The position numbers were made by a program, and so were the translations under genes. Below the pieces are notes generated by a model. That model had not been told where the DNA came from, did no database searches, and saw only the letters and a program-made list of their open reading frames with translations. A stretch of DNA of 64,000 nucleotides from assembly GCF_009905375.1 (NCBI RefSeq), contig NC_133656.1, positions 242,364,473 through 242,428,472 of the forward strand, read 5' to 3'. Below are positions 34,831 through 45,430 of this stretch, piece after piece. This DNA is from Apium graveolens (Eukaryota; Streptophyta; Magnoliopsida; Apiales; Apiaceae). Each line of letters begins with the position of its first letter. The stretch's first letter is position 1.

Positions 34831-35245
34831 CGGCGGCCGATTCAGGACCCGATTTCTCGGGGGCACCATATACTTAAGTGACCATGTTACTTTTAGTGGT
34901 CTAAATTCAATTCTTTTTTGGTCATTTTCACTAGAAACCTGACATAGTATAGAAATCAAGACAACACATTCTAGATTTTTTTTATACTGAAAATTAATAT
35001 TTCAACCAATTATTCTCCAATTTAGTGATAATCGTATAACTATAAATAAAACTAAATATGACTCACATTTTGAAAAAAATATTAATATTATAGAAAATCT
35101 AAATTTTTAAGTGGGGACACTATAAAATATATATATTTATACTTTTAAAAAAACTGCTAATTTTTGGTTATCAGGGGCAGAGGGGCAGGTGTCCCTACTG
35201 ACACCTTGCTGACCCCTGTATTGACCCAATATGAATCCGGCCCAG
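34831..35245. mobile_element. hAT-type MITE 3, unit I
   Basis: 415-bp noncoding element. In unit II the ends are clearer: CAGCGGCGGATTCA at the left, and CAGGGCCGGATTCA as the reverse complement of the right end. It is flanked by 8-bp ACGGTAGC (34,823-34,830) and ACCGTAGC (35,246-35,253), one mismatch. TIRs starting CAG with an 8-bp target duplication are typical of hAT MITEs. Confidence 0.72.
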
Positions 35246-35878
35246 ACCGTAGCAATTGACAAAGTAACTCTAGATATTGGTTGAACAATTGTGTTCTCAA
35301 CTTTGTTCATATCTGTATATCAAGTAATCTAGGTAGTAAAAGTTCATTATGCAGAAAAGAAACTACAGAGTGCATACTACTAGAAGATTAAGGAGTTTGT
35401 TTCATTAACAGATACAGATATACCAACGACAACGATACGTTGATACTCAACTCGGTCTTAAGAACTAGCTATCAGAATAGACAAAACCTTATAAGCAAGA
35501 AGATCATCAGAAATATTTGATATTGTTCTCATTTTTTACATATGCCACTTGAGATCTTGAAGAAAAAACATGGCTATTATGAAAGTCTACTGATCGAAGA
35601 TACTATGAAAGAGGTCTGATCGTTTTCCATCATTCTAGTTGTTCACAGTTCTGCCAACGCTTCCATTTTGAGATCTTGTAAGCTGTTTCTGAATAATTCA
35701 CTTGATAAATTTGAATAAGTGATGCACTTCCACAATTGACGCGAGAAGTTCCATATTGAGATCTTGTAAGCTATTTCGGAACATATTATCCACTTGATAA
35801 TTCTGAATAAGCGGCGCACTTTCACAATTGACACACATAATCCACTTGTATGATATTATTCAGGGCAGAAATTATTAC
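35246..35878. other. Gap between MITE 3 and kinase exons, unit I
   Basis: No gene is recognised. It contains an imperfect tandem pair of about 88 bp (35,663 and 35,751) sharing GAGATCTTGTAAGCT and CACTTGATAA. The position corresponds to where the C-terminal exons of the minus-strand kinase should lie, but I find no match to a kinase C-terminus, so the kinase gene is cut off here too. Confidence 0.5.
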
Positions 35879-36717
35879 CTTTTCAGGGTTTGTGATGAAA
35901 ATCTTAGACAATAGATGCCTCCATTCCATGGAAATCTGAATGCAGTTTGGTATCAAGAATGGGGCTTTCAGTATTCTCTGTCAAAAGCCAATTGTACATA
36001 CGTTTACGAAGGCCTATAGCTCCCAATTTGAAATCAGGCAATTTAAAATTTAGCTTCTATTTCCCCTTCATATGCAAACTACTCTCATGTACACTAACCT
36101 CAATTGTCTTTTTAAAGTCATTTGGATCATTCGGATCCGAAAAGGGATAAGTCCCAACAAGCATCACATATAGAGTTACTCCGCAAGACCAAACATCTGA
36201 AATCTATTATCTCGATAATTAGATAGAACATATGGCTATTAGCAAAATTTAGTACATCACCTAGGAAATCAACAGAATTAACTTATCACCTTTCTGTCGT
36301 ACGCTTTTCTGCTCAGAACCTCTGGTGCAACATAAGCTGGTGTTCCCACGGTAGATTTTGGTTGAGAATGAAAAACTGATGACTGGCAGTACGCAAATCC
36401 ACCCAAATAAAAGAGAGGAGGGAAGTGGATTTAGCAGACAGAACATTTTTGTAATGGTATATATCCCAGAGTAATCTGTAAAATTATTACCTCGGAGTAC
36501 CCAAAATCACATATTTTGACACGTGGCGCTAGACTTCCATCTAACAGTGTATTTTCGAGCTTCAGATCTCTATGGCAGATATGCTGTACAACATCATAGA
36601 TCGCTAAAAACTAAAACTGTGAAATTCAGAGCTGATACCAAAAACAAAGCACAGACACATACCATTGAATGACAATAGCTAACTCCTGATATTAGTTGTT
36701 GGAAGAAAAAACCTTGC
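35879..36717 (-). pseudogene. SnRK2-type protein kinase fragment, unit I
   Basis: Five exons on the minus strand with GT-AG borders: 36,717-36,663 (FQQLISGVSYCHSM), 36,583-36,491 (catalytic loop HRDLKLEN, then CDFGYSE), 36,382-36,290 (activation loop [17 protein letters not shown]), 36,196-36,099 ([19 protein letters not shown]) and 35,977-35,879 (RHLLSKIF). Order, exon phases and motifs match plant SnRK2 (osmotic-stress/ABA) kinases. The ATP-binding lobe and the C-terminal regulatory region are absent: the fragment runs into retroelement pol on one side and unrecognised sequence on the other. The first exon has one extra T relative to unit III, shifting the frame. Confidence 0.85.
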
Positions 36718-36800
36718 CTGGTTCCAAATATAACAGGAAGTGCAAAATGAGTACATAAAATTTACCTATTAACAATTATCACGATGCCATTGGGAAACAT
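36718..36800. other. Tandem-array junction: kinase intron to pol (units I/II)
   Basis: Sequence passes from an SnRK2 intron (acceptor CCAG at 36,718) to element S pol within about 80 bp. The same join occurs at about 60,913-60,995. Because an otherwise unrelated gene and retroelement meet at the same point twice, this is best read as the breakpoint of the approximately 24-kb tandem duplication. The exact base cannot be fixed without an unduplicated reference. Confidence 0.75.
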
Positions 36801-38345
36801 CAAGATCTTATCTGCCTCGATAAAGAGTTTGAAACAGAGACCATCCCTTTGAACTGTCATTGGTGATCCTGACACAGGAGTGACGAGTAGACATTCCACT
36901 CATAATGAATGTCACTTTTCAGGGTCTCTATCAGATATGGAACCTAAGAAAGTGGATGAGGCACTTGAAGATCCAGATTGGGTTATTGCTATGCAAGAAG
37001 AATTCAATCAGTTTGAGAGGCAGAAGGTATGGAAGTTGGTACCCGACCAAAAGGTGAGTCGGTAACAGGCACTAAATGGGTATTCAGAAAAAAGTTAGAT
37101 GAAGATGGCATTGTAACGAGAAACAAGGCCAGACTGGTAGCTAAAGGTTACTCTCAAGAAGAGGGTATAGATTATGATGAAACCTATGCACCGGTAGCTA
37201 GACTTGAGGCAATCAGGATATTTTTGGCATTCGCAGCATATTCAGATTTCAAGGTTTATCAAATGGATGTGAAGAGTGCATTATTAAATGGGGAGCTTGA
37301 AGAGGAAGTGTATGTGGAACAACCTCCAGGTTTTGAAAATCTAAATCTGGCTGACTTTGTATATTTTCTATTCAAAGCCCTCTATGGTCTTAAACAAGCT
37401 CCAAGGACATGGTATGACACTCACCAAGAGTTTTTACTTGAAAATGGTTTTACTAGAGGTGTTATAGATAAAACTGTGTTTCATAAAATGCATAAATCTG
37501 ATATGATATTAGTTCAAGTATATGTTGATGACATTATATTTTGTTCTACTAATGATGATCTTTGTAAGAGATTTTTTAAGCTAATGCAGAGTAAGTATGA
37601 AATGAGCATGATGGGAGAGTTGGACTACTTTCTTGGATTTCAAGTGAGTCAATGGAAAGATGGTGTATTCATTTGTCAATCCAAGTACATAAAAGAGCTT
37701 CTCAAGAAGTACAATATGGAAGATTCAACTCCGGCAAAGACTCCAATGCCAACAGCCTCTAAGCTTGATCATGACAAAACTGGTAAGAAAGTTGACATCA
37801 CAAGCTACAGAGGTTTGATAGGCTCATTACTTTATCTTACAACAAGTAAACCAGATATTATGTTTACAACATGGTTATGTGCTAAATTTCAAGTGGACCC
37901 TAAGGAATCTCATCTTATAGTTGTTAAGAGGATATTTAGGTAACTTAAGGGGACTCCAAATCTTGGAATTTGGTACCCTAAAGGTATAGGTTTTAACCTA
38001 GTTGGCTATACAGATTCATATTTTGCAGGTTGTAAGATTGACCATAAAAGTAATTGATGAAGCTGTTACTTTCTTGGTAGAAGGTTGGTATCATGGCATA
38101 GCAAGAAGCAGTACTCAGTATCCACATCAACTGCTAAAGCTGAATACATAGCTGCTGGAAGCTATTGTGCTCAAATTTTGTGGATGAGGAACCAACTGCA
38201 GGATTATGGTATGTTGTTGTCAAATATTCCAATATTTTATGACAATACAAGCGCCATAGCAATCTCAAACAACCGAATTAGAAGATCAAATTGCAGACAT
38301 GTTCACAAAACCACGTGATGAAAACATTTTCTCTAAGTTGGTTAG
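36801..38345 (+). pseudogene. Element S pol remnant: RT and RNase H, unit II
   Basis: Starts within pol just before RT (DHPFEL, then IGDPDTGV in another frame). The RT core is well kept at 37,029-37,943: [44 protein letters not shown] and the catalytic YVDDIIF near 37,521. RNase H follows (YTDSYFAG, STSTAKAEYIAAGS, FYDNTSAIAISNN). Lesions: a shift near 37,045, a stop at 37,941-37,943, stops near 38,055, and a deletion that joins SNN directly to the pol end (QIADMFTKP in another frame). LTR, gag, protease and integrase are absent upstream because the array junction cuts the element. Sequence type and the downstream ORF suggest a Sirevirus-like copia. Confidence 0.9.
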
Positions 38346-38840
38346 TGAACTTCGGATCTTAAATCTTTCTTATTAATAAATTAGAAGTCAATAACTATAA
38401 TTTACATTAAATAAATTCACTTGTTATTCAATGTCAATATGATAAGGACATGTGAATTTATGTGTCATTATTTATTTCTTGTAGTTCAAATATTTGTGCG
38501 TTTGTACCTAATTGATAAATATTTTAGCATACTTATATTGATAAATTATTTAAAAATAAATTAATCATAATTGGTTAAGTTATGAGTAAAGTTTAGTAGC
38601 ATAATCTTGATTTAATTATTTGAGACTTTATCAATTCAATAATAAAAGTTTCAATTTTAATAATCAAAGTTGTTATTTGTTAATTTTAGTGGACTTTAAA
38701 TTATTTAATATTTAAAGAGGTTCATTAAAGTTAACTAGTAATTAGCAGCATAATTTATTTCATAAAAATATAATATTATCAAGTTTAATGATAATAGTTG
38801 TATTATTATGAATAAAATTGTGAAGTACGGAAATTTTTTT
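38346..38840 (+). other. AT-rich spacer after pol, unit II
   Basis: About 500 bp, very AT-rich, no ORF, no repeat that I can name. It is conserved at 62,541-63,035 in unit III. It may be an untranslated interval between pol and the env-like ORF. Confidence 0.6.
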
Positions 38841-39218
38841 AAGTACAGAGTTACTTGCGACCACAGTGCACTATAGGTCGCAAGTAAGTACTTAAATTAT
38901 TTTTGTTCTTGTTACGGGGGATACTAGTCGCAAGTAACTACTTAGATTTGAGTTAGTTGCGACAAGGTTGTTCCCTGCAGTAGCTAAGTAAGACTAAAAA
39001 CAATTGTATCAGAGTTACTTGCGACCTTAACATCATTGTGGTCGCAAGTAACTACATTGTTTTTCCAAGTTATTGCTTAGGTTACTTGCGACCCCTGTGA
39101 ACTATAGGTCGCAAGTAACTGTCTTATTTTTTTTCTTCTGCGTTACTGCTATGTATATATGTGATCTCTCAGTTCATATCTTTTTTATATATACATATAT
39201 ACACACAGTCGCAAGTAA
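38841..39218 (+). repeat. CGCAAGTAA hairpin array between pol and env-like ORF
   Basis: Four hairpins built from the LTR motif: 38,851-38,862 with 38,876-38,887 (12 bp, plus an outer AAGTAC/GTACTT pair), 38,927-38,938 with 38,952-38,963 (one mismatch, arms in reverse order), 39,014-39,026 with 39,040-39,052 (13 bp), and 39,081-39,093 with 39,107-39,119 (13 bp). All four loops are exactly 13 bases and differ in sequence. One unpaired copy lies at 39,208-39,218. The array is missing from unit III by a deletion. Confidence 0.92.
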
Positions 39219-39571
39219 GGACGATAAAAGAGAGAATAATTTTCAATCGATTGGAACAGTACCCAAATATTCTGCTAAAATCTCTAAAAATTGCAGATTT
39301 GTGAAGCCTATGACCTACTCTATCATTTGACTATAAAATCACACATTTTCACTGGTTAATTTGATAGATCTTAAACTGTGATTTCTAAGGAATAAGGCTC
39401 TGTTTGGTTTGTACTTAATTGATTATTCTTCTTATTTGCTCTCTAGTATTCTATTATTGCATATTTGCTCCGCATAAATTTATGTGTTTTGCATATTAGT
39501 CTCGTGTTATTATTTCAAGCGCACGATAAATTTGTTTTACGGTCAAAATGTTATTCTCATTTTTAATTAAA
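39219..39571 (+). other. Spacer before env-like ORF, unit II
   Basis: About 350 bp, AT-rich. It includes pyrimidine-rich tracts and ends just upstream of ATG 39,572. The only ORF here is short, is partly hairpin array, and is not shared with unit III. I see nothing else. Confidence 0.5.
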
Positions 39572-42500
39572 ATGGTGGATAATATTACGATACCTAAAAT
39601 AAATTATGTCTTGGTTATAAATCGCAATCCAGCTCACATGGGCTATTTTGAAAATAGGATTCGCTTTTTAGACGAGCACTCGATTGTGCATTATGCTTTA
39701 ACTACTAATATCTAATTAAATGTTGAGCTTCTCAGAAACATTCACACCTCATCTATAGACACATCAGATGACGATCAACTAAGCTTCACGTTCCCTATTA
39801 ATGATGAGATAATTGAAATCATTGAGGATGATTTCAATGAACATCTTCATTTTCCTCGGGATGATTTCGATGATTTACCAAGGGACTGGGAAGTATTTAG
39901 CTTCTTCAAGGCCATAAGAAGCACCATGCCTAATGACAAATATCCAAAGCACTTCAACAAAAGTCATCTACCCAAACCTTGGAACATATTTTTCAACATT
40001 CTGTTCTTCTGTCTGTCTCCCAAGACTGGTGGATTTCATGGACTAACACATTTCATGAGCCTAGTTGGAGTGGCTATTGCTCATAATCTTCGAATCAACT
40101 TTGGATGTCTGATAATGCAAAAGATATTGGAGAACCAAGATCAAAAACAAGATTACATCTTACATGTCAGGTTCCTCCAGATTGTTCTCAATGGTAAGCT
40201 CACAGAAGCTCAGAAGGCCTTGGTTCACACAAACAATATGGAAAATTCACAAGTCGTGTCCTCAAAAATGGTGGGTAAACTGTTCAGACAAACTCTTTTT
40301 TTCCAATAACAACCCCATTCATGTGACAGACTTCATGCAAAATACTTTAACTCCATTGCTCAAGAACCTGTCTCTGAGACTAAAGATGATCACGAACCTG
40401 ATGCTGAAAATGAGGATGATCAAGAGGCAGAGGCTGAATATGAAGCAGATCTTCAGCCTAATCCTAACGCTCAACTAATGGATGTTGACCAATAATTTGT
40501 AATTGCTGAACAGCTAAAAGAGGTTTCTCAACCTGAAACTGCTGAACATCAAGAAGAAACTGAGCCAAATCAACCAGAGAAAAATGTTTAAAGGCTAGAA
40601 TTCACAGGTATGAATGAATCTTCTATGAGTACTATTTTTGATGATTTTATTGACACTGATTCACGTAATCTTGGTGACTTTCACACACAACTTTCCCGAG
40701 TGCAATTACAATCAGGAGGCAGTGAGTTTGTATTCCCACAAATTCATAACCACCCTCTAGAGCCCATAAATACATCTCAAACTCTCTTAACCCAATCCCT
40801 GGCGTATAAGGATTCTTTGTGTATAGAGGGAGAAACTGCACATGATAGAAAAAATAAGGAAGGTACTTTGAGTGAACCCACAACTCTGTCTCCAACGAAG
40901 GAAAATAGTATCCCCACTAAGACAACTATAACCTCCCCTGTATCTTCCCAAAAGGATACAATGGCTGAAAAGGCACATAAACAGTTATCGGATCCATCTT
41001 CTCAACAAGGTGGGTCTATTGAAATTCGCCCGTTAGCCACGGCATCCTGTAATGAGTCAAACACACTCTCAAATCTCAAGCTCTTGAAGTTTTACATGAG
41101 TCAATTAGAAGAGCGTTATTTGGTGAGGATGTATTGACGAAAACAGGGAATTCAACCATATTATGGTTATAATATCATGTTCGAGGTCCTTCAATGGATC
41201 AACTGCCTTCACAGGTGTTAGGAAAGAGTGTTGTAATCGCTGCGACTTCCAGCACAACACGTGCCTCCCTAGGACTAAAAACCTTGGATACATCTGTGGA
41301 TATGGGATCCGACATTGGTGCGGATCGGAAACCCATTGGCGATGAACCAGATTCAACTGGTGAGCATACGGGAAAAGTGTCTTCACCGACACTAGAGGAA
41401 GCTGAGGAACAGATGCCAAATATGACAGCCTCAGTGATCCTCCCAGAAATTCAAACTCTTGACCAGTCATCTCATGATGACATGCAACTTGTCTTGAACA
41501 AGGATCGGAAATCGCGAACTCCCATTACACCACTGTTGACCTCCTTAAGGATGGCTCCAGTGCTTTCTGCAGGTACATCTTCTGGATCTCGGAGCTATGA
41601 GCGGAGTGTATCCGTGAGGGTGAGTGAAACACAAACCCTAAACCGAGTGATGGAGTGTTGAGTGATACACTGCGAGAAGCCCGTGAGACACCTACCTCCC
41701 AAACTACACCTATAGACATGTCACAATATGTAACCAAATCTTACCTTGAAAAGCAGTTAGCATTTAAAGATAGTTATCTCAAAGAACAACTGGCTCTCAA
41801 GGATCAATATCTCAAAGATGAACTGTCTATCAAGGATCACCAGATTCCATATCTTTCCAAACACTTGACCTTCAAGAAGCATCATTTGCTAGTTTACGGG
41901 AATTCGTGGAGCAATCTCTCTCTCACTCAGGAAAGGGAAAAGCAATTTCAATATTGAGCCAAAGATCTCAGTTAGCAAGCAAGCGCCAATCCCTGTCTCC
42001 TCTGGAATAGATTTTTCCAGTACTGGGCTAAAGACCTCAGTCAGTAAGCAAGTGTCTGTTTCAAAATCACCTACTCAAGAGATCCCTTGTCTTGATCTTG
42101 CCTGCTCAATCAACCCCAGCTCTGAAGGATAACACAACTTAGGGGGAGAAATGGGTGGAGCAAGAAAAAGTAGTTGCTGTTGTGAACATAATTCAAGATG
42201 CTTTTCAAGCAGCTGATTCTGGATATGATGAGTTTGGAGATGAGCTTCAAGAAGAAAAGGAAAGAAAAAGAGGAGAGGATTGATCGAAAGGTGTTACTAA
42301 AGTTAAGACATACTGCTGAGAAGAGTTCTACGACTCAGGGGTAGAAATCAACATCAAAACAAGATCATTTGAGCAAAGTCATTACAACTCAGAGGAATCT
42401 TCTGTCGGAGATATATCCTCCAAAGCCCCTATTCTCAGAGTATGAACTGGAGAAAGGAGAGATAGACGAGAGTGATGTTCCTAAGGGGTATGAACCTAGA

Positions 42501-43996
42501 TTTGAAGAAGTGGTCACGGAGGAGAGAAAGATTATCTCTGAGGACTAGGAATATGAAGATGAAGATGCCTTCTCGGATGACTGTTTGTTCTATGGATTAC
42601 AGGAGAAATTCAACCGATCTTATGAAGAAATTCAAGGAGAGATTGAAAGATCAAGAGCTAGAGTGCAAAGAGCCATACAGAGAAGGGAAGCAAGAGAAGC
42701 AAAAGAATCATATCTTCGGGCAAACAGGAGAGGAAAGGAATGGGATGAGATAAAAGGAAAATGGACAAATCTGAAAACTATTATAAGTTAGAACCTGACA
42801 ACCGGAATCTTCTAAATACTATGGAGAAGTACATAGAGGATTATCCCAATATTCATGAGTTCTATGATCAGTTTAATAGGATAATCACTGGTATCACTGT
42901 GAATATTCTAAAGAATGGATGGAAAATCACTGTCGATCACAGAGATGGACTTCATATAAATATCTCTACTAGTGTATTAAAGAAGCTAAATATTGTGGAA
43001 CTGTTTGTCTTAGCATCAAAAATCCCTTGGTTGAAAATGAATGAGAATGAATACTTCAGAGACAAGCTTCAGAAGATGATGATGGATGTGTCTCCTCAAG
43101 CATTCTCTTATCCATTCGTGATCAAAGTATTTGCAGATTGCAGAATGCAGAACATCACCATGTATGATCAACCTATAAGATCCATTCGTTATCTACAACT
43201 CACTTTCCTGGAAAGTAAACTCAGGAGCAAAAGAGCAAAATTGGAGGCACCAGGAGTCAAAAATTCAGTAGCAGGCTTTAGAGCTGCTAAAGTTCTATAT
43301 GTTTACAAGCTCAATGATAAAATGATCAGGGATACAGAGAAGGACATGAAGAAAATTAAAAGAAATTATCTTGATATGGTGTTCATAAATGGAGAGCCAT
43401 AAATTAATCTTCTTAAAGATAGTGAACCTATCATCAGCACTGACAGTGAAGGGGATCTAGTCTTTGAGATCAACAAAGCAAAGATTAAGATCAATAATTT
43501 CAGAACAAGCGGATCAGAATCATTACATCAAGCCTTGATGGATGTTAGACTATCCACATGTAAAAAGGACAAGATTGCTTTGATTTCAATCATAAGAATA
43601 CTTGATGAGGTAGTGGAAGAAGAATCGATTAACGACACCAAAAGAGTACGAGGACATCCTAAAAGGATAACAGTCTTCATAATGTCAAAAAGATCTACCA
43701 TGTTATTTGAACCCATTCCTAAGTGCTCCAAAATCAGGTATCTCTAGTTGATACTTAATTAACTGAATAATCCACCTCCCATTAAAGCACTTGAAATAGA
43801 AGCTCGTGATTTGGTCCAAGCTAGACTGAATGACATTCTGGATAGAAGTAAAGGATCATCTCTCCCACACTCAACAAAATCAACAGATCCTAGAAAGAAA
43901 GCTACCAAGAGAAAGCCTGATCAGACTCAATCCATTCAAGAAGGAGAAGGTAGTAAAGGCAAGAAGCTCAAGAAAACAAAAACAAAGAAGAGATAG
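39572..43996 (+). pseudogene. Element S env-like ORF, unit II (broken, near full length)
   Basis: Most complete copy. The start is ATG 39,572 (MVDNITIPKINYVLV) with a stop at 39,713-39,715 that unit III shares. Then come an acidic FPINDEIIEIIEDD segment, a conserved block (FLSPKTGG-like hydrophobic stretch near 40,000), acidic DEPDAENEDDQEAEAEYE-type repeats near 40,395-40,450, a Ser/Thr-rich middle, a predicted coiled coil at 41,727-41,850 made of near-repeats of LKxQLALKDxYLK, a charged helix-rich region, and a Lys-rich tail near 43,890-43,996. At least five frame changes make it non-coding as a whole. By position it corresponds to the env-like ORF of Sireviruses, which also ends in coiled coils; homology is not proven here. 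Confidence 0.72.
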
Positions 43997-44167
43997 ATTA
44001 TCCGTTTAGGCTAGAGGAACACTTCTTTGTAATTTGTAATTTAAGAAATCTGGAATTGAATATGTAATCCAGAATGTATTTAATATCTTAATCTGTTTTG
44101 AGATTGTACTTTTTCATATTGTCATTTGAGTTATCCTTAGGGATTGCTTGTCAAACTCTAACAATCA

Positions 44168-44180
44168 AATAGGGGGAGAT
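44168..44180 (+). other. Element S polypurine tract, unit II
   Basis: AATAGGGGGAGAT immediately precedes the LTR start TGTAAAGC, as in unit I. The 170 bp between the env-like stop and this point (43,997-44,167) is untranslated and conserved between units. Confidence 0.85.
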
Positions 44181-45430
44181 TGTAAAGCATAATGTAACGT
44201 AATATGTAATCGAGGAATTATAACTCAACATGAAACAGAAAAAGATAAACAATATTAAATTATGAAACATAGGAACCCTAATGATGAAGACTAGATATAT
44301 ACAAAGAATCAAAAGATGGAATTGATGTTTTAAGTTCATAATCAAGTCATGGGAAGAAGTTCATTAACATGTTCAAGCCTCCATAAAGAATAAGATATCG
44401 AAGGACTTCCAGTGTCAGTGAAATGATTTGATTTGAAGTATTGAAGATCAAGGGTTCAGTGATTGAAGCACTGAATAATCAACCAAGGTGTATCAGCTCA
44501 GCATTACAAAAGAATTTGAATTAAATCAATTCATGTTAGTTGTTTGTGAACCAGACCAGTGCACCAAGCATCAGCATATTAGAGAAGGTTTAATTCAGTT
44601 ATACAGAAAGATCAATATTGATACAATTATTAGAGTCAAGAATTTTTCTAAGTCAAAGATCCACTGCCAAGACAACTAGATCGCAAGTAAGTTGCAAGAA
44701 ACAAAAATTGGCTAAGGAAAAATAGCTTACTATCCTGGTCGTAAGTATCTCATTCAGGGAGCTACAGGTCACAAGTAACTTTGTGACTTGGGAAATATGC
44801 ATCCTCCTAGAAGCACAAGGTTGTAAGTAACCTGTACAGGGAAAAACAGGTCGCAAGTAAGTATTAGAGATGAAATTAAGGAAAAATCTTACACAGGTCT
44901 CCCTAGGTCGCAAGTAACTTTGCCCTAGGGAACTAGGTCGCAAGTAAATGCTAAAGGAGAAATTTGCTAAGGCAAAACCACCTGTGAATGTTCTGGTCGC
45001 AAGTAAGTGACTAGAAAAGGCTACTGGTGGTCGCAAGTTAAGTAGCAACCAAAGAACTCTCTCTTGTCGCAAGTGACTACTTGGTTGTGTTATTGTGAAT
45101 TATAAATGCAGCAATTCAATGATTTGAATGGACAGAAATGTGCCACCTTCCCTAAGGAATTGAAGTCGAAAAAGCAGAAAATGAATACAATTTCATTTGG
45201 TAATCTTCCTCAGCCAACAGAAAGTATTTTAGGGGAGCTCCATTAAAGACTTCATTTATTAAGCTTGTAAACACAAAGTTGTGATGTTGAATGTATATTA
45301 ATAAAATAATATATTTCTCGAATTATTTTGTGTCTATTTTAATTCCGTACTTATAACGAAGAACTTGAAACGAATCGAAAAAGATTGTAGGTATCGTATT
45401 CAACCCCCCCCCCCTTATACGATACTTTGG
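44181..45430 (+). repeat. Element S 3' LTR, unit II (end deleted)
   Basis: Counterpart of 13,467-14,772. It carries the motif array and a poly-C run (11 C), but the final bases AACTAACA and about 100 bp of flank are lost at a TTTGG microhomology join (45,426-45,430). About 45 bp are also missing near 45,290 relative to unit I. Confidence 0.83.
44679..45076 (+). repeat. GGTCGCAAGTAA direct-repeat array in LTR, unit II
   Basis: Ten copies start at 44,679, 44,737, 44,767, 44,819, 44,849, 44,906, 44,936, 44,995, 45,029 and 45,065. Intervals 58, 30, 52, 30, 57, 30, 59, 34, 36 match unit I almost exactly. Several copies are degraded only at the CpG (GTCGTAAG, GTCACAAG, GTTGTAAG), suggesting methylation-driven decay. 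Confidence 0.88.
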
